Assembly (NCBI GenBank): GCA_005502925.1
Contig: SCPD01000001.1
Location: 434,001 to 498,000, forward strand
Reading direction: 5' to 3'
DNA from: Rhizobiales bacterium Y(2018)
GTDB taxonomy: Bacteria; Pseudomonadota; Alphaproteobacteria; Rhizobiales; Aestuariivirgaceae
DNA: 64,000 nucleotides
In this document: piece by piece, positions 19,182 to 27,353 of the stretch
How positions within the stretch are numbered: the first letter of the stretch is position 1
How the letters are laid out: the number at the start of each line of letters is the position of its first letter
The notes under the pieces: model-generated
Databases searched by the model: none
What the model saw: only the letters and a program-made list of their open reading frames with translations
What the model was told of the DNA's origin: nothing
Translations under genes and position numbers: made by a program

Positions 19182-20282
19182 ATGCGGCTTCTGATCCTCC
19201 TCATGGCCTTGTTCATTGCTGCGCCGGCGGCGGCGCAGGCCATCGGCGACAAGCCGGTCGTTTTCCCGGCCCGATCAACCGCGACCACCGCACTCGACAT
19301 CCATGCCGCGACCGATCTTCCCGCCATGGAGCCGTTGCTGCGCGACTTCCAGCAAGTCGCTCCCGATATCACGATCAACTATTTCGAATATGTCACCAAC
19401 GACCTCTACAAGGCAGCTGACGAGGCTTGCCGAGCGGGCCGCCTGATGGGCGACATCCTGCTCTCCTCTTCGGTCGACCAGTTGATGAAGCTCGCCAATG
19501 ATGGTTGCGCCGCCGCCCACCGCTCGCCTGAGACGGAGTGCACGGCGCGCTGGGCGAATTGGCGCGACGAGGTCTTCGGCTTCACCTATGAGCCGTCGAT
19601 TTTCGTCTACGATTCACGCATGGTGCCGCCCGAGGACGTGCCGCGCTCGCACGCCGATCTGGCCGAGCTCCTGCGCCGGCGCATCGATTTCTACCGTGGG
19701 CGCATCGGCACCTATGACATCAGGCTGTCCGGTATCGGCTATCTCCTCGCCTATAGCGATGCGCGCCAGACCACCACCGTCTATGGCCGCCTGCTCGAAA
19801 GCATGAGCCGGGCCGATGTCGTCACCCGCTGCTGCAACAGCGAGATCCTCGAGCTGATCACCGGCGGGCAACTCTATCTGGGCTACAATATCCTCGGCTC
19901 CTACGCCTATGCCGCCATGCTCAAGAACCCTCACCTCAGGATCGTCGTGCCGCAGGATTACACACTGGTGCTGCGCCGTGGCGCCCTGATCTCCAAGGAT
20001 GCGCCCAACCTCGCCGCGGCGAAGCGGTTCCTCGACTATCTCCTGTCGGAGCGCGGGCAGCGCATCTCACGCGAGAAAGCGTTCTTCTTCGCCGAGGATG
20101 GCCCATTGCCCAACGGTGTCGATGGGCCCGAAACCCTGAAGGAATCGGGCGTGGCGCGCCCCATCAGGATCGGCCCTTCTCTCCTCGCCGCACAGGATCA
20201 GCAGCAGCGGCTGCGTTTCATCGCCGATTGGGCGGATGTCCTGTTCGGCTCCGCCCGGCGGCCGGGCGATCGTCCAAAATAG
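19182..20282 (+). CDS. Orphan periplasmic solute-binding protein co-transcribed with tctDE
   Basis: A 366-residue secreted protein starting MRLLILLMALFIAAPAAAQA, with GGGAG just upstream. It looks like the iron(III)/thiamine type of extracellular solute-binding protein: FPARSTATTALDIHAATDLP at the N-terminus, and GALISKDAPNLAAAKRFLDY and LLSERGQRIS in the C-terminal lobe. No permease or ATPase gene accompanies it. Its start lies 2 bases after tctE and a terminator follows it. The simplest reading is a periplasmic co-sensor that presents ligand to TctE rather than a transport component. That role is inferred from context and not shown by any motif. Confidence 0.82.
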   Translation: MRLLILLMALFIAAPAAAQAIGDKPVVFPARSTATTALDIHAATDLPAMEPLLRDFQQVAPDITINYFEYVTNDLYKAADEACRAGRLMGDILLSSSVDQLMKLANDGCAAAHRSPETECTARWANWRDEVFGFTYEPSIFVYDSRMVPPEDVPRSHADLAELLRRRIDFYRGRIGTYDIRLSGIGYLLAYSDARQTTTVYGRLLESMSRADVVTRCCNSEILELITGGQLYLGYNILGSYAYAAMLKNPHLRIVVPQDYTLVLRRGALISKDAPNLAAAKRFLDYLLSERGQRISREKAFFFAEDGPLPNGVDGPETLKESGVARPIRIGPSLLAAQDQQQRLRFIADWADVLFGSARRPGDRPK

Positions 20283-20286
20283 AATG

Positions 20287-20331
20287 ACCTTCACCCCGGC
20301 CTGACGGGAGATGCCGGCCGGGGGAAGGTTT
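20287..20331 (+). terminator. Terminator of the tctD-tctE-binding-protein operon
   Basis: ACCTTC-A-CCCCGGCC pairs with GGCCGGGGGAAGGT, 14 bp with one bulged A and a 14-base loop, followed by TTT. It begins 5 bases after the stop of the solute-binding protein gene. Confidence 0.7.
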
Positions 20332-20403
20332 CGCCGTCCGCCAGACGCCGGAGGCCATGGTGGAATAGCCGCGGCGCCTACTCTCTATTCGCGCGCCGGA
20401 ATA

Positions 20404-20679
20404 TCACATCTTGACGAGCTTGCCGCCCTTGATCTCCACCTTCTGGACGCTCGCGTCATAGTTGGATTTGAGCGCGCCCATGCGCACTTCACAGCCCTTG
20501 CTGCAGTCATAGGTGCCACTGGCGCTCGCTTTCAGAACCACCTTCGCCGCTTTGCCGCCCATCGGCGTGAGCATGAAAGTGTGGCTCGTCTTGTCGGCAT
20601 TGGTGACGGTGAGCGCGCTGGCCGATGTGATGGAAGCGGCGAGAGCGAGGCCGGTCAATGCGAGGATACGCATATTCAT
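20404..20679 (-). CDS. Small secreted CxxxC protein, copy A
   Basis: A 91-residue protein with signal peptide MNMRILALTGLALAASITSA followed by SALTVTN. The mature part of about 68 residues is predicted to be mostly beta strand. It carries one Cys pair in the motif CSKGCEVRMG and the conserved pieces VTNADKTSHTFML and GGKAAKVVLK. It shares length and layout with the upstream copy at 20722-20997. Function is unknown. The Cys pair could form a disulfide in the periplasm or bind metal. It lies 42 bases downstream of its paralogue, probably in one transcript. Confidence 0.75.
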   Translation of the reverse strand: MNMRILALTGLALAASITSASALTVTNADKTSHTFMLTPMGGKAAKVVLKASASGTYDCSKGCEVRMGALKSNYDASVQKVEIKGGKLVKM

Positions 20680-20721
20680 GTCGAAACTCCTTTCTGATGA
20701 TGTAGTGATGATGGATCGATC

Positions 20722-20997
20722 TCAGGCCGAGACGAATTTGCCGCCCTTGATCCAGATCTTATGGACCTTGCCGTCGAAATGCGTTTTCGTCACGCCGAGC
20801 TGCAGCTCGCAGCCTTTGGTACAACTTATGTGGCCGGTCTGGCGCGCCTTGATGACGAATTCATGCGCCTTGCCGCCGTTGGGTGTCGCCATGACGGCGT
20901 GGTTGGCCTTGTCGGTGTTGACGATGCTCAAGGCATTGGCGGATGTCACGGTTGCCGCGAGCGCGAGCGCCGCCGCAACGAGAAGTTGGGCTCTCAT
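20722..20997 (-). CDS. Small secreted CxxxC protein, copy B
   Basis: A 91-residue paralogue of the neighbouring protein, read from the ATG at 20997 (MRAQLLVAAALALAATVTSA). The match to copy A includes SIVNTDKANHAVM, GGKAHEFVIKA, CTKGCELQLG and the C-terminal KIWIKGGKFV. The longer open frame to 21093 would place the signal peptide internally and is rejected. The two copies have the same length but have diverged widely outside these motifs, so the duplication is not recent. No function is known to me. Confidence 0.75.
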   Translation of the reverse strand: MRAQLLVAAALALAATVTSANALSIVNTDKANHAVMATPNGGKAHEFVIKARQTGHISCTKGCELQLGVTKTHFDGKVHKIWIKGGKFVSA

Positions 20998-21306
20998 AGC
21001 TGGTCTCCAATGAAACGATGTTGGTTCAGGGGCGAACGCAACAAGAGCCGAGGCGGTGGAAAGCGGGCCTGCCTGTCGCGCACAACTACTCATGGCGGCT
21101 CCGATAGAGCCACTGTCTGCGGGTGGTTTTGGGCGCCCCCCGCTCTTTCCTTTTGTGCTGTTTTCACCTCATCCGAGTCATCGACCGGATGGTGAAAAGC
21201 TAGTCCCGAAGCCTGAGGCCCACCAGTTAAATCGGGGTAATCCATAAACATTGTGGCGCCCGCGTCACTCGGCTAACTTGCCGGCCCTGGAGCTTCACAG
21301 GAGACC
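20998..21306. other. Gene-free region between the small secreted proteins and metY
   Basis: The 309-base divergent region should hold the promoters of the small secreted protein pair and of metY. Apart from the hairpins at 21161-21237 I see no gene. It does not show the conserved core of a SAM-I or SAM-II riboswitch that I could recognise. Confidence 0.6.
21161..21237 (+). promoter_or_regulatory. Structured leader upstream of metY
   Basis: A long hairpin is formed by TTTTCACC (21161-21168) with GGTGAAAA (21191-21198), then ATCCG with CGGAT, and GTC with GAC around a 3-base loop: 16 bp in all. Next comes CCCGA (21205-21209) pairing with TCGGG (21232-21236) around an inner GCC/GGC stem. No U tract follows, so it is not a simple terminator. 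It lies 70-146 bases before the metY ATG and may be a regulatory RNA or protein-binding leader. Confidence 0.4.
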
Positions 21307-22587
21307 ATGATGACCGACAAGACACCGGGCTTTGATACTCTCGCCATTCACGCGGGAGCGCAGCCCGATCCGGCGACGGGCGCGCGCGCGACTCCCATCT
21401 ATCAGACGACGGCCTATGTGTTCGAAGATGTGAAACACGCCGCCGATCTCTTCGCGCTCAGGACCTTCGGCAATATCTATACGCGGATCATGAATCCGAC
21501 GCAGGCCGTGCTCGAATCCAAGGTCGCGGCCCTCGAAGGCGGCACCGCGGCGCTCGCCGTCGCCTCCGGCCACGCGGCGCAGATGCTCATCTTCCACGCC
21601 ATGATGCAGCCGGGTGATGAATTCGTCGCGGTACGCCAGCTCTATGGCGGCTCGATCAACCAGTTCGCTCACTCGTTCAAGTCCTTCGGCTGGCACGTGG
21701 TGTGGGCGGATGCCGACAATCTCGCCTCGATCGAAAAGGCGCTGTCGCCCAAGACCAAGGCGATCTTCATCGAGTCTATCGCCAATCCAGGCGGTCTCAT
21801 CACCGACATCGCGGCGATCGCCAAGATCGCCCAGAAGGCCGGCGTGCCGCTGATCGTCGACAACACGCTGGCGACGCCCTATCTGTGCAAGCCTTTCGAT
21901 CACGGCGCCAACATCATCGTGCATTCGCTGACCAAGTTCATGGGCGGGCATGGCAACTCGATGGGCGGCGTCATCGTCGATGGCGGCAACTTCGACTGGT
22001 CGAGAAGCGGCCGCTATCCGCTGCTCACCGAACCCAACGACTCCTATCACGGCCTCAAGCTGCACGAGACTTTCGGCAATATCGCCTTCGCCATCGCCTG
22101 CCGGGTGCTGGGCCTGCGCGATCTCGGTCCCGCCATCGCGCCGCTCAATTCCTTCCTCATCCTGACCGGCATGGAGACCCTGTCATTGCGCATGCGCAAG
22201 CACTGCGACAATGCGCTCACCGTCGCCAAATGGCTGAGCACGCATCCGCAGGTCTCATGGGTGAATTATGCCGGCCTCCCCGGCCACAAGCATCATGAGC
22301 TCGCCAAGAGATATTGCCCCAAGGGTGCCGGCTCGATCTTCACCTTCGGCCTGAAGGGCGGCTATGAAGCAGGTGTGAAGGCGGTTTCGAGCACGAAGCT
22401 TTTCTCACATCTCGCCAATCTCGGCGACACGCGCTCGCTCATTATCCACCCGGCCTCGACCACCCACAGCCAGCTGTCGCCCGATCAGTTGAAGCAGGCT
22501 GGCGCCGGTCCCGATGTGGTGCGCCTGTCGATCGGCATCGAGGATGTCGAAGACATCATCGCCGATCTCGATCAGGCACTCTCCTGA
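21307..22587 (+). CDS. metY: O-acetylhomoserine sulfhydrylase (aminocarboxypropyltransferase)
   Basis: Cytosolic PLP enzyme that makes homocysteine from O-acetylhomoserine and sulfide (direct sulfhydrylation in methionine synthesis). The 426-residue length fits MetY rather than the shorter MetZ. The N-terminus reads FDTLAIHAGAQPDPATGAR. The PLP-lysine motif is VHSLTKFMGGHGNSMGG, and the C-terminal HPASTTHSQL is the substrate-carboxylate-binding region. AGGAG precedes the ATG. A structured leader lies upstream. The 3' end overlaps the convergent ctaA by 16 bases. Confidence 0.95.
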   Translation: MMTDKTPGFDTLAIHAGAQPDPATGARATPIYQTTAYVFEDVKHAADLFALRTFGNIYTRIMNPTQAVLESKVAALEGGTAALAVASGHAAQMLIFHAMMQPGDEFVAVRQLYGGSINQFAHSFKSFGWHVVWADADNLASIEKALSPKTKAIFIESIANPGGLITDIAAIAKIAQKAGVPLIVDNTLATPYLCKPFDHGANIIVHSLTKFMGGHGNSMGGVIVDGGNFDWSRSGRYPLLTEPNDSYHGLKLHETFGNIAFAIACRVLGLRDLGPAIAPLNSFLILTGMETLSLRMRKHCDNALTVAKWLSTHPQVSWVNYAGLPGHKHHELAKRYCPKGAGSIFTFGLKGGYEAGVKAVSSTKLFSHLANLGDTRSLIIHPASTTHSQLSPDQLKQAGAGPDVVRLSIGIEDVEDIIADLDQALS

Positions 22588-23621
22588 CCGAACTGAAGCC
22601 CTCTTGCCGTTTCGCCTGAGAGGGCTTCATGCATTACCCAGATGGCGGACGCGAAGACGATCATCGCGCCGCCTTGATGGGCGAGCCCCAGATGCAAAGG
22701 CACCTGCGCCAGAAGCGTCCAGATGCCGAGACCGACCTGCAACAGCACCGCGATGAGCATGGCATAGGCCGCCTTGCTCTGCACCCGCCAGGCATAGAGC
22801 GCCGCGCAGAACGCCACGATATAGGCGATGAGGCGGTGATCGAACTGCACCGTCATGGCGTTCTCAAAGAAGTTGCGCCACCCGGGCTCCATGATCAGCA
22901 GGCCTTTGGGGATCCACTGGCCGTCCATCAAGGGCCAGGTATTGTAGCCCATGCCGGCATCGAGACCGGCGACGAAACCACCGGCGGCGACCTGCAGCAG
23001 CACCAGAGCCACGAGGCCGAAGGCTCCCCACTCCCTTGCGCCCCGCGGCGGATGACGTCGCGCAACACCGACGCCGAGCGCCGTCCAGACGATGGCGCCC
23101 AGGATCGCCGTCGCAAGAGTGAGATGGGCGGCGAGACGGTACTGGCTCACATCGACCCGGTCGACAAGACCGGATTTCACCATATACCAGCCGAGCGCGC
23201 CCTGAAGGCCGCCGAGAATGATGAGCGCCACGAGGCGCGGCGTCAGGCGCGGCTCGATGCGGCGGGTGAGCCAAAAGAAGAGGAACGGCACGATCATCAC
23301 CACACCGATGAAGCGGCCGAGAAAGCGATGCGCCCATTCCCACCAATAGATGAATTTGAACTCCGCAAGGGACATGCCTTGATTGACCAGGCTGTATTCC
23401 GGGATCAGCTTGTATTTCTCGAAGGCCAGCAGCCAGTCGGCCTCGCTGAGCGGCGGGATGGCCCCCAGGAGCGGCTGCCATTCGGTGATCGACAGGCCGG
23501 AATCGGTGAGCCGCGTGGCGCCGCCGACGATCACCATGACGAGAACGAGGAGGCCTGCGAAACACAGCCAGGCGCGGATCAAGGGGCGCGCCGCACGCTG
23601 GCGATTTGTAACGAGAGTCAT
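22572..23621 (-). CDS. ctaA: Heme A synthase, COX15/CtaA type
   Basis: Inner-membrane enzyme that oxidises the C8 methyl of heme O to give heme A for cytochrome oxidase. It has 349 aa from the ATG at 23621 (MTLVTNRQRAARPLIRAW) and eight hydrophobic segments. The conserved heme-ligand histidines occur in the paired motifs WEWAHRFLGR and YRLAAHLTLA of the first half, and FDHRLIAY and LAHQGGAM of the second. GGATRLTDSGLSITEW is the classic N-terminal signature. Longer upstream starts exist but would add about 30 non-conserved residues. Confidence 0.95.
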   Translation of the reverse strand: MTLVTNRQRAARPLIRAWLCFAGLLVLVMVIVGGATRLTDSGLSITEWQPLLGAIPPLSEADWLLAFEKYKLIPEYSLVNQGMSLAEFKFIYWWEWAHRFLGRFIGVVMIVPFLFFWLTRRIEPRLTPRLVALIILGGLQGALGWYMVKSGLVDRVDVSQYRLAAHLTLATAILGAIVWTALGVGVARRHPPRGAREWGAFGLVALVLLQVAAGGFVAGLDAGMGYNTWPLMDGQWIPKGLLIMEPGWRNFFENAMTVQFDHRLIAYIVAFCAALYAWRVQSKAAYAMLIAVLLQVGLGIWTLLAQVPLHLGLAHQGGAMIVFASAIWVMHEALSGETARGLQFGQESA

Positions 23622-23707
23622 GGCCAGCGGGATAGCGCTCGCGGCCTCTGCCCTCAAGGCTCGAAACGCCGCAGGACCTTGCATCGCGGCAAGGTCCTGC
23701 GCATGCG

Positions 23708-23938
23708 TCACTTAGGAAAATAACGGCGCCTGGGCGGTCGCCCGTGGCGCACCACCCGCTCGATGCCGCAACGGGAAACGCCGATGTCCCTGAGCATCGC
23801 ATCGTCAGCCAGGAGCAGCCGGCGCTCGCCGCGCCAAACCTCGATCCGGTTGCGGATTTTGCCGCTCACCTTCAGCGCCAAACTGAGAAACCATCCCTTT
23901 GAGCTCGCAGACCGGCCGCCATCTATAGCATCCGTCAT
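23708..23938 (-). CDS. DUF1127 family small protein
   Basis: A 76-residue basic protein whose C-terminal half matches the DUF1127 pattern: IEVWRGERRLLLADDAMLRDIGVSRCGIERVV. Such short Arg-rich proteins are common in alphaproteobacteria and some act in RNA turnover or phosphate and carbon regulation; none of that can be read from this copy. It ends in RRRYFPK. The start overlaps the stop of the upstream DUF4242 gene by ATGA, so they form one translationally coupled unit. Confidence 0.8.
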   Translation of the reverse strand: MTDAIDGGRSASSKGWFLSLALKVSGKIRNRIEVWRGERRLLLADDAMLRDIGVSRCGIERVVRHGRPPRRRYFPK

Positions 23939-24207
23939 TTTGCCGTGCCGGGTCCGATGACCGCGGCGACCTTGGTGACGATATCGGCCGGAAATCCCCC
24001 TTCGCGCGCATGCCTATGGATCACTTCGGCATTTTCGGCTTCATGGACGCAGTAGATCTTGTCGCCGGCTACGTAGCTCGTGATCCATTTGTAGGGTACG
24101 CCGAGCCCGGCAACCACGTCGTTCGACTTCGCCGAAATCTCCTTCAATTCTTTGGCGCTCAGAGTCTCTGCCCCGGGAATGTTTCGCTCAATGATGTATG
24201 TTGGCAT
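23935..24207 (-). CDS. DUF4242 family protein
   Basis: A 90-residue cytosolic protein from the ATG at 24207, with AGGAG nine bases upstream. The N-terminus MPTYIIERNIPGAETLSAKE and the core VPYKWITSYVAGDKIYCVHE follow the DUF4242 pattern, a ferredoxin-like fold sometimes annotated as nickel-binding. The AEVIHRHAREGGFPAD segment carries two His residues. It is divergent from a BTAD-type regulator, a pairing I recall from other Rhizobiales. A role in response to that regulator is plausible but unproven. Confidence 0.82.
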   Translation of the reverse strand: MPTYIIERNIPGAETLSAKELKEISAKSNDVVAGLGVPYKWITSYVAGDKIYCVHEAENAEVIHRHAREGGFPADIVTKVAAVIGPGTAK

Positions 24208-24357
24208 TGTCCTGCTCCTTTTTGTACGATGCACAAGCCATAGTCGCGCGCCAGCGCTGGACCGGACGTGGGACTTGGCAAAACGAGCAGGATTGCCGGT
24301 CCAACGTTTCATCACACGGTGGTTGGCGAGGACAGGCGCCTGCGAAGAGATCAATTC

Positions 24358-26073
24358 ATGGCTCCCTCAGTAAAGCTTCTCGGAAAGCCGAAGATCTGCG
24401 ACGCAGACGGACAGGAACAGCTGGTGCGCGGACATCAGGCCTGGGCGGTGCTTGCGCGGCTCCTGCTTTCGAAAATGCCGATGGACCGCCGCACCCTTGC
24501 CCTTGAGCTGTTTCCCGAGACGGTCGACCCGCTGGGATCCTTGCGCTGGTGCCTGGCTTCCCTCAGGCGCGCCTTGAATTCTCCCAATAGCCTGTGCGGG
24601 GACCCGATCGACAGCAATCTGCCGTCGGGAACCCAGGTTGATGTCTGGCATCTGGAACAGACGCATTTCCAACGCGACAATGTCGGCTATCTGCTCGAAG
24701 GCATCGAGCCTCGGTGCAGCCCCGAATTTTCCACATGGCTCCTGGTTGAACGTGAGCGCGTAGCTGGTCAGGTGGGAGAACGGATAAGGCAAGAGACCCT
24801 GCAGGCGCTCTCTGCCGGGCATCATGACCGGGCCATCCAATTTGCCGAATTGGGCGTCAGACGTGAATCGTTCGATGAAAGCGCCCATATCCTTCTCGTG
24901 AAGAGCCTCGCCTCGGCAGGACGATATGAGGCCGCGCTTAATCATGTCGAAGCGACAGAGAGGTTATTCCTGGCAGAGCTCGGGGAAAAGCCCTCAGCTG
25001 CGCTACGCAGTGCGGCCCGGCGGACGATAGCGTCTCCCCCCGGCGGCGTCACACCGGAAGCCGTGGTGAATTCGCTTCTGGAATCCGGTCTGGCCGCGCT
25101 GGCCGCTGGTGCTGCGGATGCGGGGATTGATTGTCTGCGTCGCGCCGCTTCCGACGCCGAAAGGTTCAAGGCCCCTCGCCTTCTGGCCAAGGCGTTGCTT
25201 GAACTCGGTACCGCCCTGGTTCATTCGGTAAAAGGTTATGATGACGAAGGCGCTATCCTGCTGCGCCGGTCTACCGAAATAGCCCGACAGAGCGGATATG
25301 AGGATATCGCCGCCACGTGTCTGCGCGAGCTTGGATATGTCGAAGCCCTTGCAGGCCGGCGGCCGGCCGCCGCTGCCTATCTGACCGAAGGTCTCGATCT
25401 CGCCAAGGCGCCCGATGCTCTCGCCGGCGTATCTGCCGTCATGGGTTTCAATCTGGTTGATTGGGGCAGGATCGAGGAAGGACTGGACCATTACAGCCTG
25501 TCGCTGGACCTCGCCCGCAGCGCCGGTAACCGCCGACGTGAAATCTGGTCTCTCGGGCTTGGTGGCTGGGGATTCCTGGCTGCCGATCGTCTCGACGAGG
25601 CCGATCGGTGGCTTGCCAAATGTCTCGATCTTGTCGAGGATCAGCGCTGGATTGCCTTCCGACCCTGGCCGGTCGCGCTTCTGTGCGAGTCCAAACTTCG
25701 TCAGCGACAAGCCCCCGCACAGCTTCGGTCCTCTCTTGAAGGAGCGTTTGCCCTCGGTTGCCAGCTCGGCGATCCATGCTGGGAAGCGGCAGCCGCACGA
25801 ACGCTGGCCCTCCTGCATGAAGCTGAAAATGAAATGCCGCTTGCCGCGGACTGGCTTGCCGAAGCCCGCAAGCGCTGCGTCCGGGAGACGGATAAATATG
25901 CGGCTTTGCTGGTAAAAATTCTCGCAGATCAAATGGCGTTGAAAGTAAGACTGGGCCAACCGGAGCAAGCCAATGCCATTGCCCGCGAACTCGTGTCCGT
26001 GGCGGCGCGCGCGCATATGGATGTTTATGTCAATCGCGCCGCAGAATTTCTCGGTGGGACACAGCGCGGTTAG
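24358..26073 (+). CDS. BTAD-domain transcriptional regulator with TPR-like C-terminus
   Basis: A 571-residue cytosolic protein starting MAPSVKLLGKPKICDADGQE. The N-terminal part (about 1-100) is a winged-helix-like region of the SARP type, with RTLALELFPETVDPLGSLRW and CLASLRRALN. Residues about 110-230 are the bacterial transcriptional activator domain (RRESFDESAHILLVKSLASA). The rest is a long helical-repeat sensor region made of TPR-like units, for example GLDLAKAPDALAGVSAVMGF. It has no ATPase motif. It probably controls the divergent DUF4242-DUF1127 operon. The start is supported by GAAGAG upstream; the frame extends back to 24268 without a better site. Confidence 0.8.
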   Translation: MAPSVKLLGKPKICDADGQEQLVRGHQAWAVLARLLLSKMPMDRRTLALELFPETVDPLGSLRWCLASLRRALNSPNSLCGDPIDSNLPSGTQVDVWHLEQTHFQRDNVGYLLEGIEPRCSPEFSTWLLVERERVAGQVGERIRQETLQALSAGHHDRAIQFAELGVRRESFDESAHILLVKSLASAGRYEAALNHVEATERLFLAELGEKPSAALRSAARRTIASPPGGVTPEAVVNSLLESGLAALAAGAADAGIDCLRRAASDAERFKAPRLLAKALLELGTALVHSVKGYDDEGAILLRRSTEIARQSGYEDIAATCLRELGYVEALAGRRPAAAAYLTEGLDLAKAPDALAGVSAVMGFNLVDWGRIEEGLDHYSLSLDLARSAGNRRREIWSLGLGGWGFLAADRLDEADRWLAKCLDLVEDQRWIAFRPWPVALLCESKLRQRQAPAQLRSSLEGAFALGCQLGDPCWEAAAARTLALLHEAENEMPLAADWLAEARKRCVRETDKYAALLVKILADQMALKVRLGQPEQANAIARELVSVAARAHMDVYVNRAAEFLGGTQRG

Positions 26074-26162
26074 ATCACGGTCACTTCAGATCGATTCGAC
26101 ACGCGCTGGCAGATTTCTGAAACCCCTTCACATTTTTTACCCCGATGCTGTAGGGGATCCGC

Positions 26163-26366
26163 ATGACCCTCAGGCAGCGCAAATTCATCGGCATGGTCGC
26201 CATCGTGGCCTTCCTCATCGTCTACTGCCTTATCGCCATGGCCATTGGCGGCATGGTGGCGGTCGGCCTGCCGCTGCCGCTCGAGATCGGCTTCTTCGTC
26301 CTCGCCGGCATCGGCTGGCTGCCGGTGGTGATGGTCATCATCCGCTGGATGTCCAGGCCGGCTTAG
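26163..26366 (+). CDS. DUF2842 small membrane protein
   Basis: A 67-residue protein with two transmembrane helices: IGMVAIVAFLIVYCLIAMAI and IGFFVLAGIGWLPVVMVIIRW. The N-terminal TLRQRKFIG and the C-terminal RWMSRP fit the DUF2842 family of alphaproteobacteria, often found near ctaA. The function is unknown. It is convergent with the MarR-GNAT gene. Confidence 0.8.
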   Translation: MTLRQRKFIGMVAIVAFLIVYCLIAMAIGGMVAVGLPLPLEIGFFVLAGIGWLPVVMVIIRWMSRPA

Positions 26367-26396
26367 CCGCATCGGCCCGAAAAGGGCGCCGTAATC

Positions 26397-27311
26397 CTAC
26401 AGGTCCAGTTCCCAATATTGGCCGATGAGCTTATGGCCGAAGCTTTCATGCGGCTCTTCGCTGACCAAACGGAAGCCGGCTTTCTCGTAGATGTGCCGCG
26501 CCGCGGCGAGCAGATCATTCGTCCATAAGGTCATGCGGCGATACCCCGCTGCCCGAGCGAAATTCAGCGCCTCCTCCACCAGCCGCCGTCCGAGGCCTTC
26601 GCCGCGCGTGTCGGGCTCCACATAGAGCAGACGCAATTTGGCTGTCTCGGCATCGGCCTCGACGACGAAGACCGATCCCACCACCCGCCCGTCCTTGTCG
26701 GCGACGCGGCAGAATTCGCGTCCCGGCTTGAACTCCCGGATGAACTTCGCAACGATTTCGGCAACCAGCGCCTCGAACTCTTCGTTCCAGCCATATTCCT
26801 TCCCGTAGAGCGCGCCGTGGCGATGGATGATCCAGCCGAAATCCCCAGCCGTCGGTGGACGCAGAATGGCCGGCTCACGGTGTTTCGCTTCCTGGCCAAG
26901 CACCTCCTCGATGACCGCCATGGCGTGGATGAGCCGATCCCGGTCGACGGAAGAAAGGCCGTCAAGCTGGCGGCCGACGGCTGCAGCACTTGCCTCATTG
27001 AGCGGCCGGAATGTCGCCTCGCCTTTCTCGGACAAGGCCAGGTTTATCTGCCGGCCATCGGCCGCCGAGCGTTCACGCGTGATGTAACCCGATCTGGCGA
27101 AATCCTTGAGAATACGACTCAAATAGCCGGCATCGACACCCAGTCCGGCGATCAGATCACTGGCGGTGATCTCCTTGTGCTGGGCGAGCTCGTAGAGAAT
27201 GCGCGCCTCGGTCAGGCCAAAGCGGCTGGCATGGAGATGCTCGTCGAGAAGCCCTGTCCATTTCGTGTAATTGCGGTTGAAGCGCCGCACCGCGGTGACT
27301 GCGTCCTGCAT
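26397..27311 (-). CDS. MarR-GNAT fusion protein (HTH regulator plus N-acetyltransferase)
   Basis: A 304-residue protein with two domains. Residues about 1-140 are a MarR winged helix (RILYELAQHKEITASDLIAG, DAGYLSRILKDFARSGYITR). Residues about 150-304 are a GNAT acetyltransferase with acetyl-CoA motif LLYVEPDTRGEGLGRRLVEE and a C-terminal AARHIYEKAGFRLV. Start taken at the ATG (27311) rather than the GTG two codons upstream. A perfect 12-base palindrome at 27327-27353 lies 15 bases before the start and is the likely autoregulatory operator. The substrate of the acetyltransferase is unknown. Confidence 0.92.
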   Translation of the reverse strand: MQDAVTAVRRFNRNYTKWTGLLDEHLHASRFGLTEARILYELAQHKEITASDLIAGLGVDAGYLSRILKDFARSGYITRERSAADGRQINLALSEKGEATFRPLNEASAAAVGRQLDGLSSVDRDRLIHAMAVIEEVLGQEAKHREPAILRPPTAGDFGWIIHRHGALYGKEYGWNEEFEALVAEIVAKFIREFKPGREFCRVADKDGRVVGSVFVVEADAETAKLRLLYVEPDTRGEGLGRRLVEEALNFARAAGYRRMTLWTNDLLAAARHIYEKAGFRLVSEEPHESFGHKLIGQYWELDL

Positions 27312-27326
27312 GAACACAGAGTGATG

Positions 27327-27353
27327 TAGATAGTTGACTTTGTCAACTATCTA
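27327..27353. promoter_or_regulatory. Operator-like palindrome upstream of the MarR-GNAT gene
   Basis: TAGATAGTTGAC and GTCAACTATCTA are perfect 12-base arms around TTT. It contains TTGAC-TTT-GTCAA, the shape of a MarR-family site. It sits between the stop of the deacetylase gene and the start of the regulator gene. The same hairpin could also serve as a weak terminator for the deacetylase transcript. Confidence 0.65.

Noticed and set aside
21120-21306. SAM-II riboswitch before metY
   Set aside because: The position is right, but I could not identify the conserved pseudoknot core. The hairpins are reported as an unidentified leader.
21307-22587. MetZ (O-succinylhomoserine sulfhydrylase) as the identity of the sulfhydrylase gene
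   Set aside because: Length (426 aa) and the N-terminal LAIHAGAQPDPATGAR pattern fit the acetylhomoserine-type MetY better.
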